This document shows, piece by piece, positions 1 through 7,997 of a stretch of 64,000 bases of DNA (its first letter is position 1; each line of letters begins with the position of its first letter). The notes under the pieces were generated by a model, which saw only the letters and a list, made by a program, of their open reading frames with translations, was not told the origin of the DNA and did no database searches. The position numbers and the translations under genes were made by a program. Source of the DNA: an uncultured Clostridium sp. (GTDB lineage: Bacteria > Bacillota > Clostridia > Clostridiales > Clostridiaceae); assembly GCF_910588715.1 (NCBI RefSeq), contig NZ_CAJURG010000006.1, positions 1-64,000 of the forward strand. The letters are read 5' to 3'.

Positions 1-2942
1 AATTCTTTTATATCTGAAATTCCAGCATAATTATCATTTCCTATAACTTCAGCTTTTACATACCATGTTCCAGCTCCAGTTGGAACTTCTTCTGTATAAT
101 TTCTAGTCTTTTTATTACTGTAACTAAACTTTACTTCTCCAAACTGTGCAGAAGCTGTTGGATTCTTTGGAGCTTCTCCATAAGTCCAACCTTCTATTGA
201 AAGCTCTTGTGTCCAGTTATTTATAGCTTGTGTAACATCAACAGTAACTTCAATATCATTTACAACTTCATAATTATTTGTATCACTTGGCGTATAAGTT
301 GCCATAAACTTATTTGCTCCAACATTCCCTACGGATTGAGTATCATCAACCCATGAAAAACCTTCTGGAAGCTTAATATCCTTTAAAGTTTGTCCATACG
401 TTGCTTTTATATCTTGTGGAATAGAATAAGTTGGCTTAGCCTTTGCAATTTCAAATTCAATAACTTTAGATAATTCTGCATATTCAGGAGTTTCTAAAAC
501 AGTTGCTTTCATATACCAAGTTCCAGCATCAGTTGGAACAGTACTTTCAAACTTACCAGTTTCAGAATTACTATAAGTAAATATTACACTTCCATGTTCA
601 GCACTACCTATTGGAGCATTTGCCTTTTCTCCATAAGTCCATCCCTTTATTGAAGGTGTTACAGACCATTCATTTTTCCCTTGAGAAACAGAAACAGTAA
701 GAGTTCTTTCTACATAATGTCCTTTTGAATTATAGCCATCAACTTTTGAATAATCATAATTCTTATCATCAACTGTTAATCTTGCCTTATATTCCTTATT
801 ATTTACAGTAACTTTTTCATTAGGATTAACCCATGTCCAACCTTCTGGCAATTCAATTGTAGATAATAAATCATTTTGAATGGCAGATAAATTATTAGGT
901 AAAATTACTTCTGGTGCCACAGCCTTTTTAATTTCAAATTCTTTTATATCTGAAATTCCAGTATAATTATCATTTCCTATAACTTCTGCCTTTACATACC
1001 ATATTCCAGCTTCTGTTGGAGTTGTACTAGAAAACTCACCATCTTTAGAATTACTATAAGTAAACTCTACGTCACCAAACTTTGATGATGCTATTGGCTC
1101 CTTTGAAGCTTCTCCATAAGTCCATCCATCAATTAAAAGTTCATCTTTCCATTCGTTAGTAGCTTGAGAAATTTTAAATTCCTTTTCTCCTACTGCTTCA
1201 TTCCAATATTCAACTTTGTCTAAATTTGCTACTACTTTATATTCTCCTACTTCCCTTACCTCTTGAACTTTTTCCCATGCTCCAGCTGAATTCTTTTTAT
1301 AATAAGTAAAGGTAACATCTCCATTCTCTACCGTAGATACATCATCATAAGTTGTTACTTCTTTAATTGTACAATCACTCTTTGTTAATGTAACAGAATT
1401 TCCATCATAAGTTTTATTTAAATCATCATTAATTTCAATTTCCCTATCTCCCCTTTCAAGGTTCAAGGTTACATTTAAAACTGCTTGCCCATTACTAGAA
1501 GTACCACAATCATATTCATAAGTTATCGGGGTATCTATTGACTCAATAGTCATAATACCAGTATTTGTATCTAATGTTGCTCCCTTTATATTACCTATTT
1601 TACTTACATCACATTCAAGCTTATCTTTAGCATTAAAAGAATTACTTGTTAAAGTTAAATCCTTTGTTTTATTTGCATCATAACTTAAACGTAAATTATT
1701 ATTATTACCAATATCTAAGTTTATTATTGGTGTATCACTACACTCCAAATCAATTAAAGCTGTATTTTGACTTACATCTAAGCTTTTTATTCCTGTACTA
1801 CTACAATTCAACCATTTTAAAGCTTTGTTTTGACTTACATCTAAACTTGTTATTTCTGTACCACTACAATTCAAATCTTTCAAAGCTGTATTTTGACTTA
1901 CATCTAAACTTGTTATTCCTGTATCACTACAATACAAAGTAGTTAAAGCTTTATTATTGCTTACATCTAAACTTCTTATTCCTGTATAATTACAATACAA
2001 AGTAGTTAAAGCTTTATTATTGCTTACATCTAAGCTTGTTATTTCTGTACTATTACAATCCAAATATTCTAAAGCTATATTATGACTTACATCTAAACTT
2101 GTTATTCCTGTCATACTACAATTCAAAGTTTGCAAAGCTGTATTTTTGCTTATATCTAAACTTGTTATCCCTGTCCTATCACAATCCAAATATCTCAAAT
2201 TTCTAAAATGCTCAATTCCTTTTAAATTCAATATATTCTTCTCTTGATAAACATCAATCCTTGTTACTGCATTTATCTCATCTTCTGAAAGAACTCCATC
2301 ATTATTAGTATCAAAGTTATCTGACACATACTGCCTAAACTCTTTATCTGGAAAGTTTGTTGCATCAATTGCAACTTCTCCATCTCTTTCTTTTTCTCCA
2401 CTTTCTTTATTTTCCTCTACCCTAGATAAATCCTTATTTTCACTTTCTTCAACCTTTTCTAAGGCTTCTTTTTCTACCTTTTCACTTTCGCTTTTATTTT
2501 CATCATTATCTAAAGTTTCATTTTTTTCATTACTATCTTTAATTTCAGTTTCTTCTTTCTTTTCTTGGTCTTCCACTTTTGTATTTTCATCTGTATTTTC
2601 TTTGTTATCTTGATTTTCTACCTTGTCCGTTTCTTCTGCATTATCTTTTTCTTCTTCCTGAACCTTCTCCTCATTGTTTTCCTTATTGCTTGTGCTTTCT
2701 TCTGTTTTTTCATCTTCTACATTACTTGTTTCTTTATTGTTTTCAACTGCTCCCTTATTTTCATCTTCTGGAGCTTCTGCCTTAGTATCTTTTTCTTTGT
2801 TTTCTTCCTTAACCCTTGCTTCTATTTGTGTCTTGTCCAATTCTTGTGCGTAAACTGTAGTTGTTGGTAATGGTGCCATTGTTGTTACTGCTATTGTTGT
2901 TGCCATAGCCATAGCCGTGACTTTATTTTTCTTATCCTTCAT
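1..2942 (-). CDS. Large secreted leucine-rich-repeat surface protein, 5' part (C-terminus outside window)
   Basis: Open from the ATG at 2942 to the window edge, about 980 residues with no stop, so the protein continues to the left. A ribosome site (AAAAGGGGTGAA) lies about 9 bases upstream. Residues 1-32 form a signal peptide with likely cleavage at VYA|QE. Residues 33 to about 190 are an E/K/N-rich acidic linker. From about 235 to 430 come cysteine-containing leucine-rich repeats of about 21 residues (pattern SLDVSxNxALxxLxCxxTxI). From about 480 to the edge there are at least three tandem beta-sandwich repeats of the WTYGE / GTWYVKA type seen in cell-wall adhesins. No anchor is visible because the C-terminus is missing. 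Role in adhesion is inference from domain architecture; the signal peptide and repeats are directly visible. Confidence 0.85.
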   Translation of the reverse strand, partial: MKDKKNKVTAMAMATTIAVTTMAPLPTTTVYAQELDKTQIEARVKEENKEKDTKAEAPEDENKGAVENNKETSNVEDEKTEESTSNKENNEEKVQEEEKDNAEETDKVENQDNKENTDENTKVEDQEKKEETEIKDSNEKNETLDNDENKSESEKVEKEALEKVEESENKDLSRVEENKESGEKERDGEVAIDATNFPDKEFRQYVSDNFDTNNDGVLSEDEINAVTRIDVYQEKNILNLKGIEHFRNLRYLDCDRTGITSLDISKNTALQTLNCSMTGITSLDVSHNIALEYLDCNSTEITSLDVSNNKALTTLYCNYTGIRSLDVSNNKALTTLYCSDTGITSLDVSQNTALKDLNCSGTEITSLDVSQNKALKWLNCSSTGIKSLDVSQNTALIDLECSDTPIINLDIGNNNNLRLSYDANKTKDLTLTSNSFNAKDKLECDVSKIGNIKGATLDTNTGIMTIESIDTPITYEYDCGTSSNGQAVLNVTLNLERGDREIEINDDLNKTYDGNSVTLTKSDCTIKEVTTYDDVSTVENGDVTFTYYKKNSAGAWEKVQEVREVGEYKVVANLDKVEYWNEAVGEKEFKISQATNEWKDELLIDGWTYGEASKEPIASSKFGDVEFTYSNSKDGEFSSTTPTEAGIWYVKAEVIGNDNYTGISDIKEFEIKKAVAPEVILPNNLSAIQNDLLSTIELPEGWTWVNPNEKVTVNNKEYKARLTVDDKNYDYSKVDGYNSKGHYVERTLTVSVSQGKNEWSVTPSIKGWTYGEKANAPIGSAEHGSVIFTYSNSETGKFESTVPTDAGTWYMKATVLETPEYAELSKVIEFEIAKAKPTYSIPQDIKATYGQTLKDIKLPEGFSWVDDTQSVGNVGANKFMATYTPSDTNNYEVVNDIEVTVDVTQAINNWTQELSIEGWTYGEAPKNPTASAQFGEVKFSYSNKKTRNYTEEVPTGAGTWYVKAEVIGNDNYAGISDIKE

Positions 2943-3169
2943 TTATGTATGTTCACCCCTTTTTAATCCCTTTGTTTCTTTTTACATTTTTACAATATAT
3001 AGGATATTATAAACTGTAAATACATTAATGTCCATGTTTTTCATATTATGCCTGTTGTATTTTAATATTAAAGCTAAAAATTTAATAAAATAAGTCAATC
3101 AATTTTCTTATTTTATTATTAATTAACCTTTAACTTACATACTTCTTATTTATTTTCTTAAATAAAAAA

Positions 3170-3211
3170 AAATAAGATATTAAATAGTTTGTCCTATCTA
3201 ATATCTTATTT
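3170..3211 (-). terminator. Hairpin terminator
   Basis: A 13-bp perfect stem (AAATAAGATATTA / TAATATCTTATTT) followed on the minus strand by a run of eight T. It lies downstream of the 39-residue gene and upstream of the LRR protein gene. Confidence 0.7.
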
Positions 3212-3251
3212 AACTTTTATTACCATAGCTAAAATTTTACCCTAATAAATC

Positions 3252-3277
3252 AAAAAAGCTTTACCCTATAAGCTTTT
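3252..3277 (-). terminator. Hairpin just after the 39-residue gene
   Basis: AAAAGCTT / AAGCTTTT stem followed on the minus strand by TTTTTTGATTT, 9 bases after the stop of the small gene at 3286. Confidence 0.55.
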
Positions 3278-3285
3278 ATAATTTT

Positions 3286-3405
3286 TTAATATCCTAATGT
3301 ATCTTCGTATTCTTTAAGAACTTCCTCTTTATTAACTTCTTTTACCTCTTCATTTCCCTCTTTTACTTTACTATTAATTTCAACAACCTTTGAATCTTTC
3401 CCCAT
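3286..3405 (-). CDS. Small acidic-basic peptide, 39 aa, unknown
   Basis: ATG at 3405 is preceded by a very strong ribosome site (AAGGGGGAGAGAGTT). The product of 39 residues begins MGKDSKVVEINSKVK and ends EDTLGY; it is highly charged (Lys/Glu), without Cys, membrane segment or signal peptide. Two hairpins follow it, so it looks like a self-contained transcription unit. I do not recognise the family. The strong ribosome site and clean terminators argue for a real gene; its shortness keeps confidence moderate. Confidence 0.5.
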   Translation of the reverse strand: MGKDSKVVEINSKVKEGNEEVKEVNKEEVLKEYEDTLGY

Positions 3406-3554
3406 AACTCTCTCCCCCTTAATTTTCATATTATTGTATACGTTTTCTTGTTATGTTTTTATTATACCATATATTTTTTATTTTTCCATAGGGCTTTAAA
3501 AATTTAATTAATCTCCATAATATATGTATAAAAATTATACATTTAATTAAATTT

Positions 3555-3591
3555 ACCTCTAGTTTATATGTATTTTTTCAAAACTAGAGGT
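3555..3591 (-). terminator. Hairpin after the 203-aa gene
   Basis: Perfect 11-bp stem ACCTCTAGTTT / AAACTAGAGGT, 8 bases after the stop codon at 3599. The T run is weak, so efficiency is uncertain. Confidence 0.55.
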
Positions 3592-3598
3592 AATATAC

Positions 3599-4210
3599 CT
3601 ATGGAGTTAATATTGGCAATGACTCATCTTCTAATATGCAATATCTTATATTATTATTTGTTAAGTTATATATAGTATTTTCAAGCATGAAGCTAAAAGC
3701 TATCCTAAACTTTACATTATTAATTACAAAGACATGTCCATCTTCAACGGCTCCTAAAGTATTAAAAATATTTAATGCTAAGTTTTGATATTGCTGACCT
3801 ATAACAATTGTAATAACCTCTGGACAGCTACATTCTTTCCTGCAATCTAAATATTCCTTGTGCAATGCCCATATTATATTATTTCTATCTAAAATGCTCT
3901 TTATTAATGATATAACTTCAAAGCTTCTATTTCTTTCTTTTTCAAGAATATATTCTCTCATTTGTCCTTCTATACTTCCCATAGAATCACTTACTAAACT
4001 ACTAATAACATTATACAAATTGCTGAAATATCTTTTTCTAAACTCTACAAAGCTACTTTTTATTAAAAATTCATAATCACCATCATTGTTTTTTATTATT
4101 TTCTTACAAACCTTCTTTTCAGCCTTATAGTATTTTTTTCTTATTTCTGCAACTTTTTTTCTGCACAAGACTTCTTTTAAATTACTTATTTCTTGAATAT
4201 CTGATGACAT
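3599..4210 (-). CDS. Hypothetical protein, 203 aa
   Basis: I place the start at 4210 rather than at the upstream in-frame ATG (4258) because TTTGGAGGAGACT sits exactly before ATG-TCA-TCA; the longer version would put this ribosome site inside the gene. The product is a soluble, helix-rich protein with a basic stretch near residues 18-40 (RKKVAEIRKKYYKAEKKVCKK), a Cys pair in CRKECSC near the middle and a C-terminal beta-rich part. There is no signal peptide or membrane segment. I do not recognise the family and its neighbours give no functional hint. Confidence 0.7.
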   Translation of the reverse strand: MSSDIQEISNLKEVLCRKKVAEIRKKYYKAEKKVCKKIIKNNDGDYEFLIKSSFVEFRKRYFSNLYNVISSLVSDSMGSIEGQMREYILEKERNRSFEVISLIKSILDRNNIIWALHKEYLDCRKECSCPEVITIVIGQQYQNLALNIFNTLGAVEDGHVFVINNVKFRIAFSFMLENTIYNLTNNNIRYCILEDESLPILTP

Positions 4211-4336
4211 AGTCTCCTCCAAATATATCACTCTTACTATAAGTTTACATCTTGGCATTTAATTTTATTCTATTGAAATAATCATAAGGATATTACCTAA
4301 AATAATATTTAAATTTAAAGCTATAATAAATATTTT

Positions 4337-5026
4337 TTAATCCCCTACTCCAAAATCTGTGTTGTGATATAAGACTTCAATTGTATCGTAACTATCTAAA
4401 TAACTATATTCTTTTCTAAACCATTTAATTAGCTCTTCATCTCTTTTAATAGATGTTGTATTTTCAACAAAAATATTAATTGTTGCATATTTAAAGTTTT
4501 TTAAGACTATTTCCATATCCTTTTTAATCATTCCTTTTGTTTGACCTTTTATTCCCACCATCAAACATACTGATTGGAACTTTTCTGCTACTTCTTTTAC
4601 TTCTTTAAATTTAGCATTTTTATTTAAAAAGTTATTTCTAAAATCATAATCAAAGCTTTCAACTCCAATTTTAAATATAACATCTACATTAAAAAACTCT
4701 CTAATTTCATCTAGTCTGTTTCTATAGCACCAATGGCTTTCAAAAAATAATAATTTTATATTCTTTTCATCTACTATCTTTTTTATGTACTGCATTGTTT
4801 CTTTTGGAATTTCAAAACAACTACCTGAATTAATAACTTCAAGAGCTTTAAATTCACCTGTTACATTATCTAAAACTTCTTTGTTTAGCTTGTTTATTTC
4901 CTCTTCATTATCTCCATTATCATCAATATAATCACAAAAGCTACATTTTCCCCATATGCAAGGAAATGCTTTTAATAAAACAATTTCTCTTTTATTTTTA
5001 TTTGTTATTTTGTTATACCTATCCAT
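4337..5026 (-). CDS. Radical-SAM-like protein, 229 aa
   Basis: Near residue 23 the protein has CIWGKCSFCDYID, a Cx4CxxC cysteine triad with the aromatic-Cys pattern of radical SAM enzymes. Further support is the beta/alpha periodicity and phrases such as LEVINSGSCFEIPKE, KIGVESFDYDFRN and CLMVGIKGQ, which resemble the later strands of the radical SAM barrel. It is short (229 residues) for the family, so it lacks accessory domains. The canonical spacing is Cx3CxxC; here one residue is added, as in some oxidoreductases of the family. Substrate unknown. It is divergent from the PTS-type gene at 5320. Ribosome site AAAAGAGAT before ATG. Confidence 0.7.
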   Translation of the reverse strand: MDRYNKITNKNKREIVLLKAFPCIWGKCSFCDYIDDNGDNEEEINKLNKEVLDNVTGEFKALEVINSGSCFEIPKETMQYIKKIVDEKNIKLLFFESHWCYRNRLDEIREFFNVDVIFKIGVESFDYDFRNNFLNKNAKFKEVKEVAEKFQSVCLMVGIKGQTKGMIKKDMEIVLKNFKYATINIFVENTTSIKRDEELIKWFRKEYSYLDSYDTIEVLYHNTDFGVGD

Positions 5027-5229
5027 ATTTATCTCTTTTCTTTTATTTTTTTATTTTAGATTCATTTTCTTACTCTCTTTTGATTCACATTATATCTTCA
5101 TTATTTGCTTTTTTCAATAATAACAAAAATTTATATTATTACACTCATAATTAAGCTAATAATTTTTATCTTTACACAAATACCTTTATACAAAAATATA
5201 ATGATTGATTGTAATTTATTTAAAATTAT

Positions 5230-5290
5230 TTGACCTTTGTCCCCAAATTATGTTAAACTTACTTTGAAATACAGGTGTATATACACCTGT
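5230..5290 (+). promoter_or_regulatory. Promoter and 20-bp palindromic operator for the PTS-type gene
   Basis: TTGACC at 5230-5235, 17 bases, then a TG-extended TTAAAC at 5253-5258 make a plausible sigma-A promoter. Directly downstream at 5271-5290 is the perfect palindrome ACAGGTGTATATACACCTGT, overlapping the expected transcription start. The position and symmetry are those of a repressor operator; the regulator is not identified and no regulator gene adjoins. Confidence 0.6.
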
Positions 5291-5319
5291 TAAGTTACAA
5301 ATGGGGAGATGGGTAAACT

Positions 5320-6387
5320 ATGAAAAACTTAAAACAATATTTAAACCATATTTTTATTGATGGTTTAAGTGGAATGGCATTAGGGCTATTTTCCACACTT
5401 ATAATAGGTACTATATTGCAACAAATAGGTAATCTTATAGATGGAAATATAGGAAGCACTATATTTGTTATAGGGAAGCTTTCTGCTTCTATAACCTGTG
5501 CAGGAATAGGTGTTGGAGTTGCGTATAAGTTTAAAGAAACGCCACTTGTAGTAATTTCTGCATCAGTATGTGGAATGATTGGTGGTTTTGCAACTAAAAT
5601 ACTTGATGGAAGTGTTATTTCTGATGCTGGAGTTATTACTCTTGCAGGCCCTGGAGAACCTTTAGGAGCATTTATTGCAGCTATAGTTGGAATAGAAATT
5701 GGACATCTTATTACTGGTAAAACAAAAATTGATATTATATTAACTCCACTTGTAAGTATTGCTTGTGGTTCTATGGTTGGACTTCTTTTAAGTCCTCCAA
5801 TATCAAAATTTATGACTTATCTTGGAAGTATAATAATGTTTGCTACAGAACAACAACCTTTTATTATGGGTATTTTAGTTTCTGTAATAATGGGTATATT
5901 ATTAACATTACCAATTAGCTCTGCGGCTATTGGAGTTATTTTAAATCTTGATGGAATAACTGCTGGTGCTGCTGTTGTTGGATGTTGTTGTCAAATGGTT
6001 GGCTTTGCAGTGGCAAGTTATAGAGAAAATAAGTTTGGTGGGCTTCTTGCTCAAGGGGTTGGAACATCAATGCTTCAAGTTCCTAATATAATTAAAAAAC
6101 CTGTAATATGGTTGCCTGCAATTATATCTAGTGCAATACTTGGACCTATTTCTTCAACTTTTTTGAAGATGACTAATAATGCAACTGGTTCTGGTATGGG
6201 TTCTGCTGGATTTGTTGGACAAATTATGGCTTATCAAACAATGGCTCAAAGCTCTTCTTCAAAAATAGTTTTATTACAAATAATCGTAATGCATTTTGTG
6301 CTTCCTGCACTTCTTACTTTTATAATTTCTGAATTTATGCGTAATAGAAACTGGATTAAGCATGGAGATATGGCTTTAGATTTATAA
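5320..6387 (+). CDS. PTS EIIC-type membrane transporter (PF13303-like), 355 aa
   Basis: The protein is almost wholly hydrophobic with about 8-10 membrane segments and glycine-rich loops (GMALGLFSTLIIGTILQQIG at the start, PISSAAIGVILNLDGITAGAA and CCCQMVGFAVASYRE in the middle, GSGMGSAGFVGQIMAYQT near the end). This pattern is the EIIC-like family often annotated as PTS sugar transporter subunit IIC. No EIIA or EIIB gene adjoins, so its substrate and energy coupling are open. It is monocistronic: own promoter and palindromic operator upstream, ribosome site GGGGAGATGG, and a very strong terminator downstream. Confidence 0.8.
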   Translation: MKNLKQYLNHIFIDGLSGMALGLFSTLIIGTILQQIGNLIDGNIGSTIFVIGKLSASITCAGIGVGVAYKFKETPLVVISASVCGMIGGFATKILDGSVISDAGVITLAGPGEPLGAFIAAIVGIEIGHLITGKTKIDIILTPLVSIACGSMVGLLLSPPISKFMTYLGSIIMFATEQQPFIMGILVSVIMGILLTLPISSAAIGVILNLDGITAGAAVVGCCCQMVGFAVASYRENKFGGLLAQGVGTSMLQVPNIIKKPVIWLPAIISSAILGPISSTFLKMTNNATGSGMGSAGFVGQIMAYQTMAQSSSSKIVLLQIIVMHFVLPALLTFIISEFMRNRNWIKHGDMALDL

Positions 6388-6407
6388 AAAGTTTTTAATT
6401 ATTATAT

Positions 6408-6470
6408 AAGGAAGTCTATAAATAATTTAAGTTTTTTAACTTAAATTATTTATAGACTTCCTTATTTTTT
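6408..6470 (+). terminator. Very long hairpin terminator
   Basis: A perfect 26-bp stem (6408-6433 with 6438-6463) around a TTTT loop, followed by TATTTTTTT. It closes the PTS-type gene and could also work for the leftward gene ending at 6562. Confidence 0.85.
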
Positions 6471-6561
6471 TACTACTTTTTACTACAATTTATATTTAAA
6501 ATATTTCTATTTAATTTTCACTTTATTTTATAAATATTTTTTAATTGTTAATATCTATATA

Positions 6562-7776
6562 TTATTTAATTTTAAGGTCATTCATACATCTTCCTTTATT
6601 TGCCCAAATTGGCACACTAACAACATACTTTTTAATTATATCTAACCCTATTTCTTTTGCTTCCTCTTCTTGAATCATGCTTTTTATTTCATTTAAAATT
6701 TCATCTAAACTCTTTTCTTGAGCTGTGGCATATAAGAATTTTAAAAAGTCATCTATTTCCTCTTCTGACATTATAAAATATTTTAAAAATCTTTTCTTAA
6801 AATCCTTTGCATAGCTATTATCAACTTCCCAATTGCTTGTAGATAAAGAGATTAATTCACTTTCTGAAAACTTTCTATAATCACTATATTTCATTTTTTT
6901 ATTAATTTCATTATAAAGAGCAATATAATTATCTATATTAGAATTAAATACAAACTCACCTTCAACAATGTAATCATCACTATATTTAGAACCTTCATTT
7001 AAAAGACTAAAAAGCTCTTTCCTATCATATTCTTCTACTAGATATTGTTTTACAAATTCAATAATTTTATATACCTCTAACAAACCATAAGCTCTAACCA
7101 TTCCTTTATATAAACTTATTATTTTAGTATTATTTTTTATTTTAAGCCTTACATAGAAATCTTGCAGAGACTTAACTATTTCTTGAGTTATTGTTGGCAT
7201 TAAAAATACTCTTTTACCTTCCTTATTTTCAACGGGAAAAATTGCTCCTATTTCAATAAAATAATCTGAATATATTCTTTCATCATTAGATACATTATCA
7301 TAAAATCTTTCACCATCATTTTTTAAATATTTTCTTAAAATTTTAAGTGTTTTTTCATCTAAAAGATTAAATTTTTCTAATATAAGCTTTTCATAAGATG
7401 ATAATAAAACCCTTGCTAGCTCTTGCTTTTTATATTTATAAACTTTTTTAACACCTAAGTTTTCTGCAATTTTAACTAATCTATCTTTTGTTATATTAGA
7501 TAATAATTCATTTAAATCTTTAGAATATGGTGTGTTTTTAAACTGCCTTTCAATTCTTTTATTATTTGATTCACTTATAGAATTGCATAACTTCTCCATA
7601 GCCGTTAATATATTATTAAATTCTGAGTTATATATATTTTCACTATTTCCTTCCATAAATCCATCTAAATCAAAAGTTTTATATTCTTCCTTAACACAAT
7701 CTTCACATAACCATGCTTGTAAATTAACATCAAAAAAGATAGCATCTTTTCCGCATTTCTCACATTTTGCTTTCAT
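6562..7776 (-). CDS. Zinc-ribbon protein with Rho-N/SAP-like segment, 404 aa, unknown function
   Basis: The N-terminus has a four-cysteine zinc ribbon (C5, C8, C24, C27: CEKCGK...CEDC). Residues about 90-130 (LLSNITKDRLVKIAENLGV followed by a KKQELARVL helix) resemble the helix-extended-loop-helix of Rho N-terminal/SAP domains that bind nucleic acid. The rest is charged and helical, with no signal peptide or membrane helix. The ribosome site GGAGG precedes the ATG at 7776. I do not recognise the whole protein; nucleic-acid binding is an inference from the two small domains. Confidence 0.7.
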   Translation of the reverse strand: MKAKCEKCGKDAIFFDVNLQAWLCEDCVKEEYKTFDLDGFMEGNSENIYNSEFNNILTAMEKLCNSISESNNKRIERQFKNTPYSKDLNELLSNITKDRLVKIAENLGVKKVYKYKKQELARVLLSSYEKLILEKFNLLDEKTLKILRKYLKNDGERFYDNVSNDERIYSDYFIEIGAIFPVENKEGKRVFLMPTITQEIVKSLQDFYVRLKIKNNTKIISLYKGMVRAYGLLEVYKIIEFVKQYLVEEYDRKELFSLLNEGSKYSDDYIVEGEFVFNSNIDNYIALYNEINKKMKYSDYRKFSESELISLSTSNWEVDNSYAKDFKKRFLKYFIMSEEEIDDFLKFLYATAQEKSLDEILNEIKSMIQEEEAKEIGLDIIKKYVVSVPIWANKGRCMNDLKIK

Positions 7777-7876
7777 TTCACGACCTCCATTCTCTACCCT
7801 TTAAGCTTTTATAATTATTTCCAATTAAAACAAAATTTAGTCGCACTTTATGTAACTTTTGTGATTTAAAATTATA

Positions 7877-7916
7877 AAAGTAGTACTCTAGCTCCTCTTA
7901 GCTTAAGTACTACTTT
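7877..7916 (-). terminator. Hairpin terminator after the histidine kinase
   Basis: 11-bp stem AAAGTAGTACT / AGTACTACTTT with further AGCT pairing inside the loop, followed on the minus strand by TTATAATTTTA. Confidence 0.65.
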
Positions 7917-7997
7917 ATAATATTTTTTTATATATTATATTCTCTAAAAATTAAACTGTTACCACTTAATAATTTAAGAAATCAATAACTTACACGC

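Noticed and set aside
2565..2870. Plus-strand hydrophobic frames opposite the acidic linker of the LRR protein
   Set aside because: Antisense of GAA/AAA-rich codons gives Phe/Leu-rich artefacts.
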